NCBI RefSeq assembly: GCF_000517085.1
Contig: NZ_KI912107.1
Location: 566,425-630,424, forward strand
Source: Saccharicrinis fermentans DSM 9555 = JCM 21142
GTDB lineage: Bacteria > Bacteroidota > Bacteroidia > Bacteroidales > Marinilabiliaceae
Length of the DNA stretch: 64,000 bases
Direction: 5' to 3'
The translations under genes were made by a program, and so were the position numbers. Positions within the stretch are counted from its first letter, which is position 1, and every line of letters starts with the position of its first letter. Below, in pieces: positions 17,407 to 27,081 of the stretch. The notes beneath the pieces were generated by a model that was not told the DNA's origin, did not search any database, and saw only the letters and a program-made list of their open reading frames with translations.

Positions 17407-19590
17407 ATGAAAAATTTATTTTTGATATTGTTGTTATCAGTGTCTTTGGTTGGATTAGCACAGGATAGTGGTTTTAAGTGGGAAGATTATACCTTACCCA
17501 CCGAGGAACGGATAGAAGCCATGATTGAAGCTATGACCCTGGAAGAAAAAGCAAGTCAGTTGTTAGACCAGAGTAAAGCTATTCCGAGACTCAATATTCC
17601 GGAATACAATTGGTGGAACGAATGTCTGCATGGTGTTGCCAGAAACGGAAGAGCTACGGTTTTTCCTCAGGCCATCGGTCTGGCTGCTACTTTTGATCCT
17701 CAATTGATACAAAAAGTATCCTCAGCTATATCAGATGAGGCGAGGGCGAAATTCAATATTGCCATAAAGAATGAAAATAGGTCGAGATATGCGGGTCTTA
17801 CGTTTTGGACTCCCAATATAAATATATTTAGAGATCCACGTTGGGGTAGAGGACAGGAGACCTATGGTGAAGATCCCTTTTTGACTTCTCAAATAGGTAT
17901 TGCTTTTGTGAAGGGCTTACAAGGTAACAATGAACAGTATCTAAAGGCTGCTGCATGTGCTAAACATTTTGCGGTACATTCTGGACCAGAGGAGCTTCGT
18001 CACGAATTTGATGCTGTGGTGTCATACCGTGATCTCTATGAAACCTACTTGCCTGCATTTGAAGCTTTGGTGAAAGAAGCCGATGTTGAAATTGTAATGG
18101 GGGCTTATAATCGGGTGTTGGGTGAGCCTGCGTGTGGAAGCCCTTTTTTATTACAAGAGATTCTTAGACAAAAATGGGGATTTAAAGGGCATATTGTATC
18201 TGATTGCGGAGCTATTTCTGATTTTCATTTATATCATAAGGTTACTCAAGATGCTGCAGAGTCAGCAGCACTGGCTATTAATAGTGGGGTGGATGTGAAT
18301 TGTGGTAATAGCTATCATCATTTGGTAGAGGCTGTAAAAAGAGGCCTGGTATTGGAAGATACCATTGATGTTAGATTACGTTCTTTGTTACGTACTCGTT
18401 TTAAATTAGGTTTGTTTGACCCCGTGGAATTAAACCCGTTTAATAAGGTTGGAGAAGAGGTGATTTGTAGTGATGAACATAGTGCTATTGCCTTAGAAGC
18501 TGCGCGTAAATCATTGGTTTTATTAACTAATAAGAATAATGTATTACCATTAAATCCTACTATTAGAAATCTTTATGTGACAGGGCCTCAAGCAAATAAT
18601 AGCGAGGTGCTGTTGGGTAATTATTATGGAATGAGTAATCGTTTGGTGAATATTCTTGAAGGTGTAACTGCTGCTGTAGGAGGTGGGACTACTATTAATT
18701 ATAAGCAAGGCTGTTTGCCTTATCGTAAAAATGTAAACCCAATGGATTGGACGACAGGAGAGGCAAAAGCGTCTGATGCGATTATTGCAGTATTGGGTAT
18801 TACAGGAGCTATGGAAGGAGAAGAAGGGGAAGCTATCGCTTCTGATACAAAGGGAGATAGATTGAATCCATATCTTCCGGATAACCAAATTGAGTTTCTG
18901 CGAAAATTGCGTAAGAACAATGAAAAACCAATTATTGTGGTGATGACCGGTGGTAGCCCAATGATTATTCCTGAAGTTGAAGAACTGGCAGATGCTATTC
19001 TTTGGGCTTGGTATCCGGGTCAAGAAGGCGGTACTGCTGTTGCCGATGTTATTTTTGGAAAAATTTCTCCTTCTGGTCGTTTGCCATTAACATTTTTAAA
19101 ATCTTTGGACCAATATCCGGCTTATGAAGACTATAGTATGAGAGGTCGTACTTATAAGTTTATGAAAGAAGATCCTTTGTTCCCTTTTGGTTTTGGTTTA
19201 AGTTATACCAGATTTAAGTATGATAATATTCAAACAAGTGCAGCAAGAATAAAAAAAGGAAAAACGATTTCAGTAACATGTGAAGTGTTGAATGTTGGGA
19301 AAAGAGATGGTGAGGAAGTGGTGCAAGCCTATTTGGTGCAGCCTGGTGCAGGAGAGTCTGCCCCTTTTAAAAAGTTAGTCGCTTTTAAGCGAGTGAATAT
19401 TCAAAAAGGACAATCAACGCGTGTTACATTTGAAATAACACCCGATTGCATGAAGCAGATTAACAATGAAGGAAAGGGTATCATCAAAAAAGGAGAATAT
19501 ACGATTATAATTGGAGGATCATCTCCAGTGAAGGATATGGATAGATTAGCTATTGCAGAACCAGTAAAAGCTAGTTTTACGTTGCGTTAA
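17407..19590 (+). CDS. GH3 exo-glycosidase (beta-glucosidase/beta-xylosidase type), secreted
   Basis: 727 aa with a type I signal peptide (MKNLFLILLLSVSLVGLAQ), so probably periplasmic. The N-terminal TIM barrel has NWWNECLHGVARNGRATVFPQAI, the nucleophile Asp266 in VSDCGAI, and KHFAVHSG. The alpha/beta sandwich and a C-terminal fibronectin III-like domain (about 610-727) follow. There is no PA14 insert. The WWNE-LHGVAR signature is typical of the GH3 branch that contains bacterial beta-xylosidases and some beta-glucosidases and arabinofuranosidases; the exact sugar cannot be read from sequence. It follows its own promoter and candidate operator. The HTCS gene starts 166 bases downstream with a separate promoter. 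No terminator lies between them, so readthrough is possible. Confidence 0.92.
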   Translation: MKNLFLILLLSVSLVGLAQDSGFKWEDYTLPTEERIEAMIEAMTLEEKASQLLDQSKAIPRLNIPEYNWWNECLHGVARNGRATVFPQAIGLAATFDPQLIQKVSSAISDEARAKFNIAIKNENRSRYAGLTFWTPNINIFRDPRWGRGQETYGEDPFLTSQIGIAFVKGLQGNNEQYLKAAACAKHFAVHSGPEELRHEFDAVVSYRDLYETYLPAFEALVKEADVEIVMGAYNRVLGEPACGSPFLLQEILRQKWGFKGHIVSDCGAISDFHLYHKVTQDAAESAALAINSGVDVNCGNSYHHLVEAVKRGLVLEDTIDVRLRSLLRTRFKLGLFDPVELNPFNKVGEEVICSDEHSAIALEAARKSLVLLTNKNNVLPLNPTIRNLYVTGPQANNSEVLLGNYYGMSNRLVNILEGVTAAVGGGTTINYKQGCLPYRKNVNPMDWTTGEAKASDAIIAVLGITGAMEGEEGEAIASDTKGDRLNPYLPDNQIEFLRKLRKNNEKPIIVVMTGGSPMIIPEVEELADAILWAWYPGQEGGTAVADVIFGKISPSGRLPLTFLKSLDQYPAYEDYSMRGRTYKFMKEDPLFPFGFGLSYTRFKYDNIQTSAARIKKGKTISVTCEVLNVGKRDGEEVVQAYLVQPGAGESAPFKKLVAFKRVNIQKGQSTRVTFEITPDCMKQINNEGKGIIKKGEYTIIIGGSSPVKDMDRLAIAEPVKASFTLR

Positions 19591-19594
19591 TATT

Positions 19595-19624
19595 TTTGCT
19601 TAGAAATGATAATTTGTAACTTTG
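19595..19624 (+). promoter_or_regulatory. Promoter of the HTCS gene
   Basis: TTTG (19595-19598) and TAACTTTG (19617-19624) are 18 bases apart, close to the Bacteroidota housekeeping consensus TTTG-N19-TAnnTTTG. It begins 5 bases after the GH3 stop. A start near 19631 leaves a leader of about 126 bases. The regulator is therefore probably expressed constitutively, independent of its targets. Confidence 0.65.
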
Positions 19625-19756
19625 CCCTGCTACCATTTGGTGGTGGGGAATTTTTGGTAATTGGGAGGTAGATATTTTCTGCCTTTATTGTGCTAATTTT
19701 AATTTAACCATCCCTTCATATTGTATTTTAACATTATAAATTAAAGCTGATACCTT

Positions 19757-22700
19757 ATGCGCATTTCTCTGACATCTATCTTATTGATTATATCTCTGTC
19801 AATTTTTTCTCAATCTGATTTTGAGAGATTGGATTCCCATGATGGATTGTCTCAGAATGACATCAATTTTATTCTTCAGGATTCCAAGGGTTTTATGTGG
19901 TTTGGTACAGTGGATGGTTTGAATCGATATGATGGTTTACAGTTTGTTCATTATAAAATTACAACACCAATGGAATATCCCATTGGTAGTAATCTTCCAT
20001 TTTGTATGGTTGAGGACAAAAAAGGAAATTTTTGGATCGGAACATCAGACAATGGGATATGGTTTTTGAATAGAGAAAAAGAACAATTTAAACAGTACCC
20101 GACTGAAAAGAATGGAGAACGTTTGCTGTTGGGAAATAATGTATCCAGCTTATTCCTTGATCCCAATGGAATGCTCTGGTCTACATCGGATGAGGGTTTA
20201 AGTATAATAGATACAGAAAAATATTACAAAGGAGAATGGGTGAGCTATTTATACGAAGGAGTGTATAATAGCGATAATGATTTGAATAGGTGGTTATATG
20301 GTGTTGGTTTTGTCGATTTAGATGCAAAGGGCAGGTTCTGGATAGGTTCAAAAGAAGGTGTTTTTGAAGTTACGAATGCTGACCCTACTAATCTGTCATT
20401 AAATAAAATATCAGAGATATGGGGAGGCGATCTTGAAAGCATCATTGATGTTGATGGGGGACTTTTGTTTTCTATTTATTCGGGTGTTTATTACCTGAAT
20501 GACAAAATGGAGACAACCAAGGTTTCGGACTATTTTTTTAATAAGTTTATTAAAACCAGTAAAGGAGAAATTTTTGGAGGGAATAAAAATGGGCTGTATA
20601 AGTTTAGTTGGGATGTAAAATACAAAAAACTAATTGAACAAAAACATTATTTTTATGACTTTAATAATGTTAAAAGCTTGTCAACCAATAATGTGTTCGA
20701 TATTTATGAGGATAGATCAGGTTTACTTTGGGTTGGTACAAATGGTGGAGGATTAAATAAACTTGATTTAAACGAAAAAAAATTCAACCATTTTTATAAA
20801 AGTTCAGAGAAAGGAAGTCTTTCATACAACAAAATCAGAGCCCTGCATGAAGATAATAGTGGTAATTTGTGGGTTGGTACTGAGGGAGGTGGGATTTCAT
20901 TTCTGCCGAGAAAGAAGGAAAGTCTATATGATACTGGGTTTAAGTATTTTGATGTTTCATTGATTGATTTTGGACAAAATTATGTGTACTGCTTTGAGGA
21001 TATACCTGATACGGAGAATAAAGTTTTGCTGGGCGCCGGTTATCCTATGAAATTGGGCTTAGCTACCGTATCAAAAAGTGGAGAGGTGAAGCTAGAACCC
21101 CTTTCAGAATTGATAACAAACCCTGCTTTTACCATATTTAAAGATTCGCATAATATTTTATGGATTGGAACCTATGGTGGTGGATTATATAGGGCAGGGT
21201 TTAATACGGACGCACAGAAATTAGAGATATATCAACATTATATGTCCTCAGGGAAGCCTGGCAAAGGATTAACATCCAATAGAATTAGGAGTATCATTGA
21301 AGATGCCAAGGGGAACATATTAATAGGAACGGATAAGGGGCTAAATATACTCCCATATTCGGAGCGCCATAGGAAAAAGCCTGCCATTGATTGGATTCAT
21401 TACGATTATAATAACCCAAAATCATTGGCACATAATTATATATTAGCCATGTGTTTAGATCGTGAAGGGCGTGTGTGGATTGGAACTATGGGTGGCGGTC
21501 TATGTTTACTCCAGCGAGATGATAAGGAGGATATTTACTTTAAAAGATATACCTCTAAACAGGGATTGCCCAATGATGTGATAAAAGCCATAGAAGAGGA
21601 TGAAACAGGTAATTTATGGATATCTACGAATAATGGACTTACCCGCTTTAACCCGGAAAGCGAAGAGATGCGAAATTACTCCATTGCAGATGGGCTTCAG
21701 GACAATGAGTTTAGTGAATTAGCATCTTGTAAACGTTTCAATGGTGAGTTTTTGTTTGGAGGCGTTAATGGAGTCAATAACTTTGTTCCTGAAGAGATTG
21801 TGGATAATCCTTATGCTTCTGATATTGAATTTACCAATTTATCCATATTAAATGATCCCATATTGCCCGGCAAAGCCAGAAATGGACATGTGGTTCTGGA
21901 AAAAGAAATAGCTTCTACTGATTCGCTTCAGTTACGATTTTCAGAAGGAAGCTTTAGTGTTGGATTTACTGCGCTTCATTTTGTTGCTCCGGAAAAGATC
22001 AAATACAAGTATATGTTAGAGGGCTTTGATACGGATTGGAATGCTATTCAAAGCATGGAGCCTGTGGCTAAGTATACAAATATTCCTCCGGGTGAATATG
22101 TGTTAAAAGTATTGGCTACCAATAATGATGGGGTCTGGAACTCGGTTCCCGCGACCTTGTTCATTGAAGTGGTGCCTCCTTTTTGGCGAACAACATGGGC
22201 TATGTTGATTTATGGATTTGTGCTCATAGCTATGTTGATGTTCTTTCGTAGATATTCCATCATTGCGATTACCCAAAAAAATGACTTGATGATGGAGCAT
22301 TTTAAAAAGGAACAAATGGAAGAGCTGGTTCAGTTAAAACTCCAGTTTTTCACCAATATATCGCACGAGTTTCGAACTCCATTAACCTTAATACAGACCC
22401 CTTTGGAGAAATTAATGGATGGGCAGAAAGTGGTTGATGAGCAAACACGACAGAATAGTTATTCATTAATGATGAAAAATATATCCATCCTTAATCGTTT
22501 GATTAATCAGTTGATGGAATTTAGAAAGTTAGAAAAAGGACGTATGCCCTTGGAGGTTACTAAAGGGAATCTTTACGATTTGGTAAAAGAAGTGGTGGAT
22601 GCTTTTCGAGAAATAGCTCAGGCCAAGAATATTCAGTTTGAGCTAAAAAGTATGTATTCAATTGTTGAACTATGGTTTGATTATGATAAAATAGAGAAGG

Positions 22701-23917
22701 TGCTGTTTAACCTGTTGTCTAATGCTTTTAAGTTTACCCGTGCCGAAGGAATGGTTTCCGTGGAGCTGAGTGAAGAAGAAATGGATGGTTCTGAGTGGGT
22801 GAGGATTGATGTGATAGATAATGGTCCGGGTATTGATAAGGAGAAACTTCCTTTTTTATTTAATCGTTTTTATCAAACAGGAAGTCATAAATTGTCGAAA
22901 GTATCAGGTACTGGCATTGGCCTGTCTTATGCTAAAAATTTGGTGTTATTGCACAAAGGATTACTAAAGGTGACTAGCGAACCTAATGTGAAAACGAAAT
23001 TTTCTGTTTTTTTGAAAAAAGGGAAAATGCACTTTGATAAAAAAGATTTTTCTGATCAGACTGTAGAGGATCAGAAGCGAAGTATTGCTTTAACGAAGGA
23101 AATCCACCTGGCCAATCAAATTGAAAAAACAGAGGAAAAAATACAACTGTCGCAACATAAGTCTACCGTCTTGATTGTTGAGGACAATCATGATGTGCAA
23201 GAGCTACTCAAGGAAACCTTGCAGGAGGAGTTTAATTGTATTCAGGCTTATAATGGTGTTGAAGGACTGGAATTAGCACTTAAATATAGCCCCAATATAA
23301 TTGTCAGTGATGTGATGATGCCCGAAATGGACGGGTTTGAGATGTGTAGTAAAATAAAAAATGATGAAATGATATGCCACATCCCGGTTTTGATGTTAAC
23401 CGCAAAATCAACGGATAGTGATAGAGTAACCGGATTTGGTGGTGGTGCCGAAGCTTATGTGGCAAAACCGTTTAAGATGGAAGTACTGATAGCACAAATT
23501 AAATCCATTCTGGATTCTCGTAAAAAAGTCATACAAAAGTTTTCGAAGAGTCTAAGTGTGGAGCCTAAGGATGTGACTTTTACCTCCATTGATGAAAAGC
23601 TGATTGAGAGATTGCTAAAAGTGGTGGAAGCGAATATTAGTAATCCGGAGTTTACAGTGGTTCAATTGGCCGAAGAGGTAGGAATGAGCCAGTCAATACT
23701 GAATAAAAAGTTAAAGGCATTGATGGGGCAAACGGCCAATGTGTTTATTCGTACCATTAGACTTAAAAGAGCAGCACAGTTGTTAAAGTTAAATCGTCAT
23801 TCGGTTACCGATATTGTTTATGAAGTAGGTTTTAATGATGTTAAATATTTTAGGGAATGTTTTCGCAAGCAATTTAATCTTACTCCTTCGGAATATGCAA
23901 AAGAAAATGCAGAGTAA
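19757..23917 (+). CDS. Hybrid two-component system regulator (HTCS)
   Basis: 1386 aa, all two-component functions in one inner-membrane protein. A signal/anchor is followed by two seven-bladed propeller-type sensor domains made of Reg_prop repeats (for example MWFGTVDGLNRYDG, WVGTNGGGLNKLD, WIGTMGGGLCLL; about 25-690), a Y_Y_Y domain (about 725-790), and a transmembrane helix (about 808-828). Next are HisKA with His870 in NISHEFRTPLT, HATPase_c (DNGPGID, GTGIGLSYAKNL), a receiver with Asp1185 in VSDVMMPEMDG, and a C-terminal AraC-type helix-turn-helix (about 1285-1386). All catalytic residues are present. HTCS proteins bind breakdown oligosaccharides in the periplasm and activate adjacent loci. 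Likely targets here are the flanking GH3 and GH29 genes, and perhaps the susC operons with related C-rich sites. Confidence 0.95.
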   Translation: MRISLTSILLIISLSIFSQSDFERLDSHDGLSQNDINFILQDSKGFMWFGTVDGLNRYDGLQFVHYKITTPMEYPIGSNLPFCMVEDKKGNFWIGTSDNGIWFLNREKEQFKQYPTEKNGERLLLGNNVSSLFLDPNGMLWSTSDEGLSIIDTEKYYKGEWVSYLYEGVYNSDNDLNRWLYGVGFVDLDAKGRFWIGSKEGVFEVTNADPTNLSLNKISEIWGGDLESIIDVDGGLLFSIYSGVYYLNDKMETTKVSDYFFNKFIKTSKGEIFGGNKNGLYKFSWDVKYKKLIEQKHYFYDFNNVKSLSTNNVFDIYEDRSGLLWVGTNGGGLNKLDLNEKKFNHFYKSSEKGSLSYNKIRALHEDNSGNLWVGTEGGGISFLPRKKESLYDTGFKYFDVSLIDFGQNYVYCFEDIPDTENKVLLGAGYPMKLGLATVSKSGEVKLEPLSELITNPAFTIFKDSHNILWIGTYGGGLYRAGFNTDAQKLEIYQHYMSSGKPGKGLTSNRIRSIIEDAKGNILIGTDKGLNILPYSERHRKKPAIDWIHYDYNNPKSLAHNYILAMCLDREGRVWIGTMGGGLCLLQRDDKEDIYFKRYTSKQGLPNDVIKAIEEDETGNLWISTNNGLTRFNPESEEMRNYSIADGLQDNEFSELASCKRFNGEFLFGGVNGVNNFVPEEIVDNPYASDIEFTNLSILNDPILPGKARNGHVVLEKEIASTDSLQLRFSEGSFSVGFTALHFVAPEKIKYKYMLEGFDTDWNAIQSMEPVAKYTNIPPGEYVLKVLATNNDGVWNSVPATLFIEVVPPFWRTTWAMLIYGFVLIAMLMFFRRYSIIAITQKNDLMMEHFKKEQMEELVQLKLQFFTNISHEFRTPLTLIQTPLEKLMDGQKVVDEQTRQNSYSLMMKNISILNRLINQLMEFRKLEKGRMPLEVTKGNLYDLVKEVVDAFREIAQAKNIQFELKSMYSIVELWFDYDKIEKVLFNLLSNAFKFTRAEGMVSVELSEEEMDGSEWVRIDVIDNGPGIDKEKLPFLFNRFYQTGSHKLSKVSGTGIGLSYAKNLVLLHKGLLKVTSEPNVKTKFSVFLKKGKMHFDKKDFSDQTVEDQKRSIALTKEIHLANQIEKTEEKIQLSQHKSTVLIVEDNHDVQELLKETLQEEFNCIQAYNGVEGLELALKYSPNIIVSDVMMPEMDGFEMCSKIKNDEMICHIPVLMLTAKSTDSDRVTGFGGGAEAYVAKPFKMEVLIAQIKSILDSRKKVIQKFSKSLSVEPKDVTFTSIDEKLIERLLKVVEANISNPEFTVVQLAEEVGMSQSILNKKLKALMGQTANVFIRTIRLKRAAQLLKLNRHSVTDIVYEVGFNDVKYFRECFRKQFNLTPSEYAKENAE

Positions 23918-23987
23918 TTGCCTGATTCTGCAACACAAACATTTTGGTATATACATATCGGATTGGTGGAGGTTTTTCTTCTATTGA

Positions 23988-24060
23988 TTAAAATGTCCCT
24001 CTTATAAGATATAATCTATCCCTCATTACACTAAGTTCTAAAAATGTCCCCTTTTATAAA
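23988..24060 (+). promoter_or_regulatory. Candidate HTCS operators, sites B and C (before GH29)
   Basis: Site B TTAAAATGTCCCTCTTATAA (23988-24007) and site C TAAAAATGTCCCCTTTTATA (24039-24058) share AAAATGTCCC followed by TTATA. Their C-runs begin 51 bases apart, about five helical turns. A weaker copy, ATAATCTATCCCTCATTACA, lies between them (24011-24030). Site C ends 9 to 11 bases before the TTTG of the promoter. The same motif occurs before GH3 at 17301. Confidence 0.6.
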
Positions 24061-24069
24061 AGGTTTCTG

Positions 24070-24102
24070 TTTGTTAGAAAATGTATGGTAAACATATATT
24101 TG
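24070..24102 (+). promoter_or_regulatory. Promoter of the GH29 gene
   Basis: TTTG (24070-24073) and TATATTTG (24095-24102) are 21 bases apart and match the Bacteroidota promoter consensus. Transcription would start near 24109, giving a leader of about 62 bases. Confidence 0.6.
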
Positions 24103-24170
24103 CTTTGCATTTTATTTATATGCTTTTGCTAGAGCATTTTTAAACTAATTAAATAGATAATTTAGAATTT

Positions 24171-25691
24171 ATGAAAAAAAGTATATTTATTGTTATGTTG
24201 TTTGCTGTGCTGTTAACAGCGTGTCAAACCAAAGATGTTAACAAGACGGTAAATAATACTCCGTTTGAGGCTAATTGGGAGTCATTGAAAACTTATCAAA
24301 CACCACCGTGGTTTCAGGATGCAAAATTGGGTATTTTTATACACTGGGGACCTTATAGCGTGCCGGCTTTTGGGTCAGAATGGTACCCTCGTTGGATGTA
24401 TATGGATTCGGTGCAATGGAATCCGGATGGAGAGGTGACAAGTGAAGAACCTAGTTGGGTATATCAACATCATGTAGATACCTATGGTAGTCCTGCTGAA
24501 TTTGGTTATAAAGACTTTATTCCCATGTTTAAAGCGGAAAAGTTTAATGCAACAGAATGGATAAAGCTGTTTAAAAAGGCTGGTGCTAAGTATGTGGTTC
24601 CTGTGGCGGAGCATCATGATGGTTTTGCGATGTATAACTCAAATTATACTAGATGGAATGCTGTTAATATGGGACCTCAAAGAGATGTCTTAGGCGAGTT
24701 ATCCAAGGCTAGTAAAGAGCAGGGCTTGTATTTTGGTGCTTCTTCACATTTTGCTTTTAATTGGAATTACTACAATCATAAAGAAGGTTTTGATACAGCT
24801 GATCCGGAATATGCTGACCTGTATTCACGGAATCATCCACATTACGCTCCCGCTGATAAAGAATTTTTAGAATTATGGTGGAATCGTACCAAAGATATTA
24901 TTGATAACTATCATCCTGATATTCTTTGGTTTGACTTTGTGTTGGACCATGAGGAGTTTGATCCATATCACCCTTTGCTGGCCCAATATTACTATAATAA
25001 AGGAATTGAATGGGGAAAAGATGTGGTGCTTCAGACAAAGAATTTTGGGCGACGCACTTTCCCCGAAGGGACTAATGTATGGGATATTGAACGAGGTAAA
25101 TCTGCCGATATACTTGAATTTCCTTGGCAAACGGATACCTCTATTGGTAAAAATAGCTGGTGCTATGTGACAAATTGGGAATCGAAAGATGCAAATACGC
25201 TTCTAGATGACTTGATTGATATTGTGAGTAAAAATGGTAATATGCTTCTTAATGTTGGTCCTAAGGCTGATGGAACGATTCCTGAGGATCAGGCAGCTAT
25301 TCTTTTGGAAATGGGTGAGTGGTTGAGTGTTAATGGTGATGCTATTTATGGAACTAGACCATGGACTATCTTCGGAGAAGGACCTACCGAAGTTAAAACA
25401 GGTCACCATACTGAGGGAAAGAATCCGGATCTGACATCTGCTGATTTTCGATTTACACAGAAAGATGGAAAAATATATGTGATTGCCATGGATGTAGCCG
25501 AGGATGGAAAGTATATGGTGAAGTCACTAGGTAGTGCGAATGATGTGTTTAAGGGAAAGATTAAGAGCGTTAAGCCATTGAGTAGTGATAAAGGATGTGA
25601 CTGGCGTATAGAGAGTGATGGTTTGTACTTAACGTTAAAAGGAAATTGTAAATCGGATTATGCTTGCGCATTTGAAATTGAAGTGGAATAA
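24171..25691 (+). CDS. GH29 alpha-L-fucosidase, lipoprotein
   Basis: 506 aa with lipobox LLTAC (Cys18), so membrane-anchored and possibly at the surface. The GH29 barrel shows LGIFIHWGPYSVPAFGSEWYPRWMY (about 52-76), the AEHHDGFAMYNSNYTRWN block, and the nucleophile Asp255 in ILWFDF, followed by NMLLNVGPKADGTIPE. A C-terminal beta domain (about 400-506) follows. GH29 enzymes release alpha-linked L-fucose with retention. It is a single-gene transcript: promoter at 24070 and terminator at 25722. The upstream HTCS and the AAAATGTCCC sites suggest fucoside-dependent induction. A second, shorter GH29 enzyme is at 62527; they are not close paralogues. Confidence 0.93.
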   Translation: MKKSIFIVMLFAVLLTACQTKDVNKTVNNTPFEANWESLKTYQTPPWFQDAKLGIFIHWGPYSVPAFGSEWYPRWMYMDSVQWNPDGEVTSEEPSWVYQHHVDTYGSPAEFGYKDFIPMFKAEKFNATEWIKLFKKAGAKYVVPVAEHHDGFAMYNSNYTRWNAVNMGPQRDVLGELSKASKEQGLYFGASSHFAFNWNYYNHKEGFDTADPEYADLYSRNHPHYAPADKEFLELWWNRTKDIIDNYHPDILWFDFVLDHEEFDPYHPLLAQYYYNKGIEWGKDVVLQTKNFGRRTFPEGTNVWDIERGKSADILEFPWQTDTSIGKNSWCYVTNWESKDANTLLDDLIDIVSKNGNMLLNVGPKADGTIPEDQAAILLEMGEWLSVNGDAIYGTRPWTIFGEGPTEVKTGHHTEGKNPDLTSADFRFTQKDGKIYVIAMDVAEDGKYMVKSLGSANDVFKGKIKSVKPLSSDKGCDWRIESDGLYLTLKGNCKSDYACAFEIEVE

Positions 25692-25721
25692 ATTTTTGTG
25701 AATAAATATTGAATGAGCATG

Positions 25722-25755
25722 AAGGGTGGCTGTTATCATAGCCACCCTTTTTTTT
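25722..25755 (+). terminator. Rho-independent terminator after GH29
   Basis: GGGTGGCT (25724-25731) pairs with AGCCACCC (25740-25747), then eight T (25748-25755). The sequence GGTGTGCCGG follows at once (25756), like the 5' end of a group II intron. Confidence 0.9.
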
Positions 25756-25756
25756 G

Positions 25757-25785
25757 GTGTGCCGGACAAGGTGAGTAAGGAGTAT
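25757..25785 (+). mobile_element. Possible group II intron 5'-end scar after terminator
   Basis: GTGTGCCGGACAAGGTGAGT directly follows the T-run of the GH29 terminator. GTGTG fits the 5' consensus GUGYG of bacterial group II introns, and class C introns insert after terminators. No further intron structure can be followed, so this is the weakest of four such sites (34294, 48253, 52502). Confidence 0.3.
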
Positions 25786-26057
25786 GTTTAAAAATTGGGT
25801 TTTGAAAAACTTAAAAATTGAATGAAGGACTCATATGTTAAAACGTATTTACGTGATGTCTTTAGATGTTAATACTCGGAATATGTGCCTTTTAAAGGTG
25901 GAAAAACTTTAGGAAAGACCTGAAAATGGTGTTTCAGACTCCAACGAAGTCGAAGGCTGAAACAGAGCTTTTAAACCTTGAAGAAATATGGGGTGGAATA
26001 TCCTGTAGTGTTTCGAAGTAAGCTTTGTAAAACTATCGACTGATTGCACGGTATGCA

Positions 26058-26516
26058 TGAGTTAAAGGTCTGAAGTTGAGGGTGTTGATGTTCAATTTTA
26101 ATAACAATTTCAAGAAATTCTTAACTTAACGACATTGCACGTGCGGTAGCAGGGTTGGCCCGAATAATAACCCTAGGGTCGGCGTTGGTGAGAAACTATA
26201 ATCCGGAAAATGCATTAGAAAATCTATTACGAATTAAAATTGCTGCCAATCAAGTCGCCAGCTAACCTAACTTGTTTTAATTCACCATAGCTGGTGCTAT
26301 GCCTCATCTCAACAAGTTCATGATTGATTCCACTTTTAATTCTCATAATAAAGTTCAAATACATCATCTGGGTTCAATGCAAAAGTAAAGGATTTTAGAA
26401 GGCAATTCAGAGGTATTGTTGATGTAAAGTTCTTTTCGTTCAAGTTAACAAAAAAAATTGCATGACAATTATAAACAACATTTATACCCAACTTTTGGTA
26501 CTGACCCTCTATAAAC
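26058..26516. repeat. Degenerate repeat R1 (IS-derived), paired with 34635-35097
   Basis: This stretch is collinear with 34635-35097. Shared blocks are GAGTTAA..GGGTGTTG.TGTTCAATT, then GAGAAACTATAAyCCGGAAAATGCATTAGAAAATCTATTACG (26191-26231), and then a segment coding in reverse for transposase-like residues. A shorter third copy is at 52577-52675. Both long copies have the same internal loss, so the element was probably already deleted when it spread. Confidence 0.6.
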
Positions 26517-26626
26517 ATGTGTACCGTAAGTCTACCTTTCTTTTTTTCATCTCCTTTGGGATTACGCCTTACACTCTTACGTACATCACTAAATAAATGA
26601 ATAGCTGTAGAATCAATTAAATCTTG
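26336..26626 (-). pseudogene. IS4-type (DUF4372-like) transposase fragment
   Basis: Reading the minus strand from 26626 gives LIDSTAIHLFSDVRKSVRR, then NPKGDEKKKGRLTVHMFIEG. This is the region around a catalytic Asp in IS4-family transposases of the DUF4372 kind, where DSTTI-LFSD--KG-GRNPKG-KKKGG is usual. It then runs into FTFALNPDDVFELYYEN, resembling the TNNF.L...D...LY..RW block near the C-terminus, and stops. The middle and both ends are missing and a stop precedes the fragment, so it is dead. It lies in repeat R1. Confidence 0.65.
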
Positions 26627-26899
26627 TTATGTATATTGCTATTTTTGTTGAGTTGAGAATTGAAACCTCCCATCTCCTTTATTTTTTCTTAAAACTGTTC
26701 TAGTATCTATTTTCATTGAGATAAGATTTGTTTTGCCTGTATGGACACTTAAATTTGGTAATAGTTTTTCTAATGCATTTTGCGGGTTTAACTGATCACC
26801 TTATAATGGATGACTTTATGTTAATTTGTTTTAATAAGAAAGAAATGTGGGGTAATTGTCATGTAATAAGTTGGTTGTCATGTGTTGTGTGTTTTTTAG

Positions 26900-27009
26900 G
26901 ATTAATATACCCCCCTTGTTTTTCGAGAAAACCCAGTACTATCAATATTTCCCCCCCGTTATCAGTATTATTTTGTGCAGATTAGTTAATGGATGTTAAT
27001 CTACATTTG
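26900..27009 (+). promoter_or_regulatory. Leader with paired C-tracts and promoter, before susC of the simple unit
   Basis: TTAATATACCCCCCTTG (C-run from 26910) and CAATATTTCCCCCCCGTT (C-run from 26951) have C-runs starting 41 bases apart. A conserved block TTAATGGATGTTAATCTACATTTG follows, ending in TACATTTG (27002-27009), which fits TAnnTTTG. The same arrangement with the same 41-base spacing occurs at 35247-35354. Transcription would start near 27016. The sites resemble the AAAATGTCCC motif before GH29, so the same HTCS may act here. Confidence 0.55.
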
Positions 27010-27081
27010 TAATTGCAAAAAGAAACTAAAATATCTTAAAAGCGTGTTCATGTTTAAATTAAACTTATTAAAAAGAGAATA

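Noticed and set aside
19751-23917. Split of the HTCS into separate sensor kinase and response regulator
   Set aside because: The ORF is continuous through HisKA, HATPase, receiver and AraC domains with no internal stop.
26728-26985. 85-aa plus-strand ORF before the simple-unit susC
   Set aside because: It overlaps the C-tract sites and promoter block and has no coherent protein-like composition.
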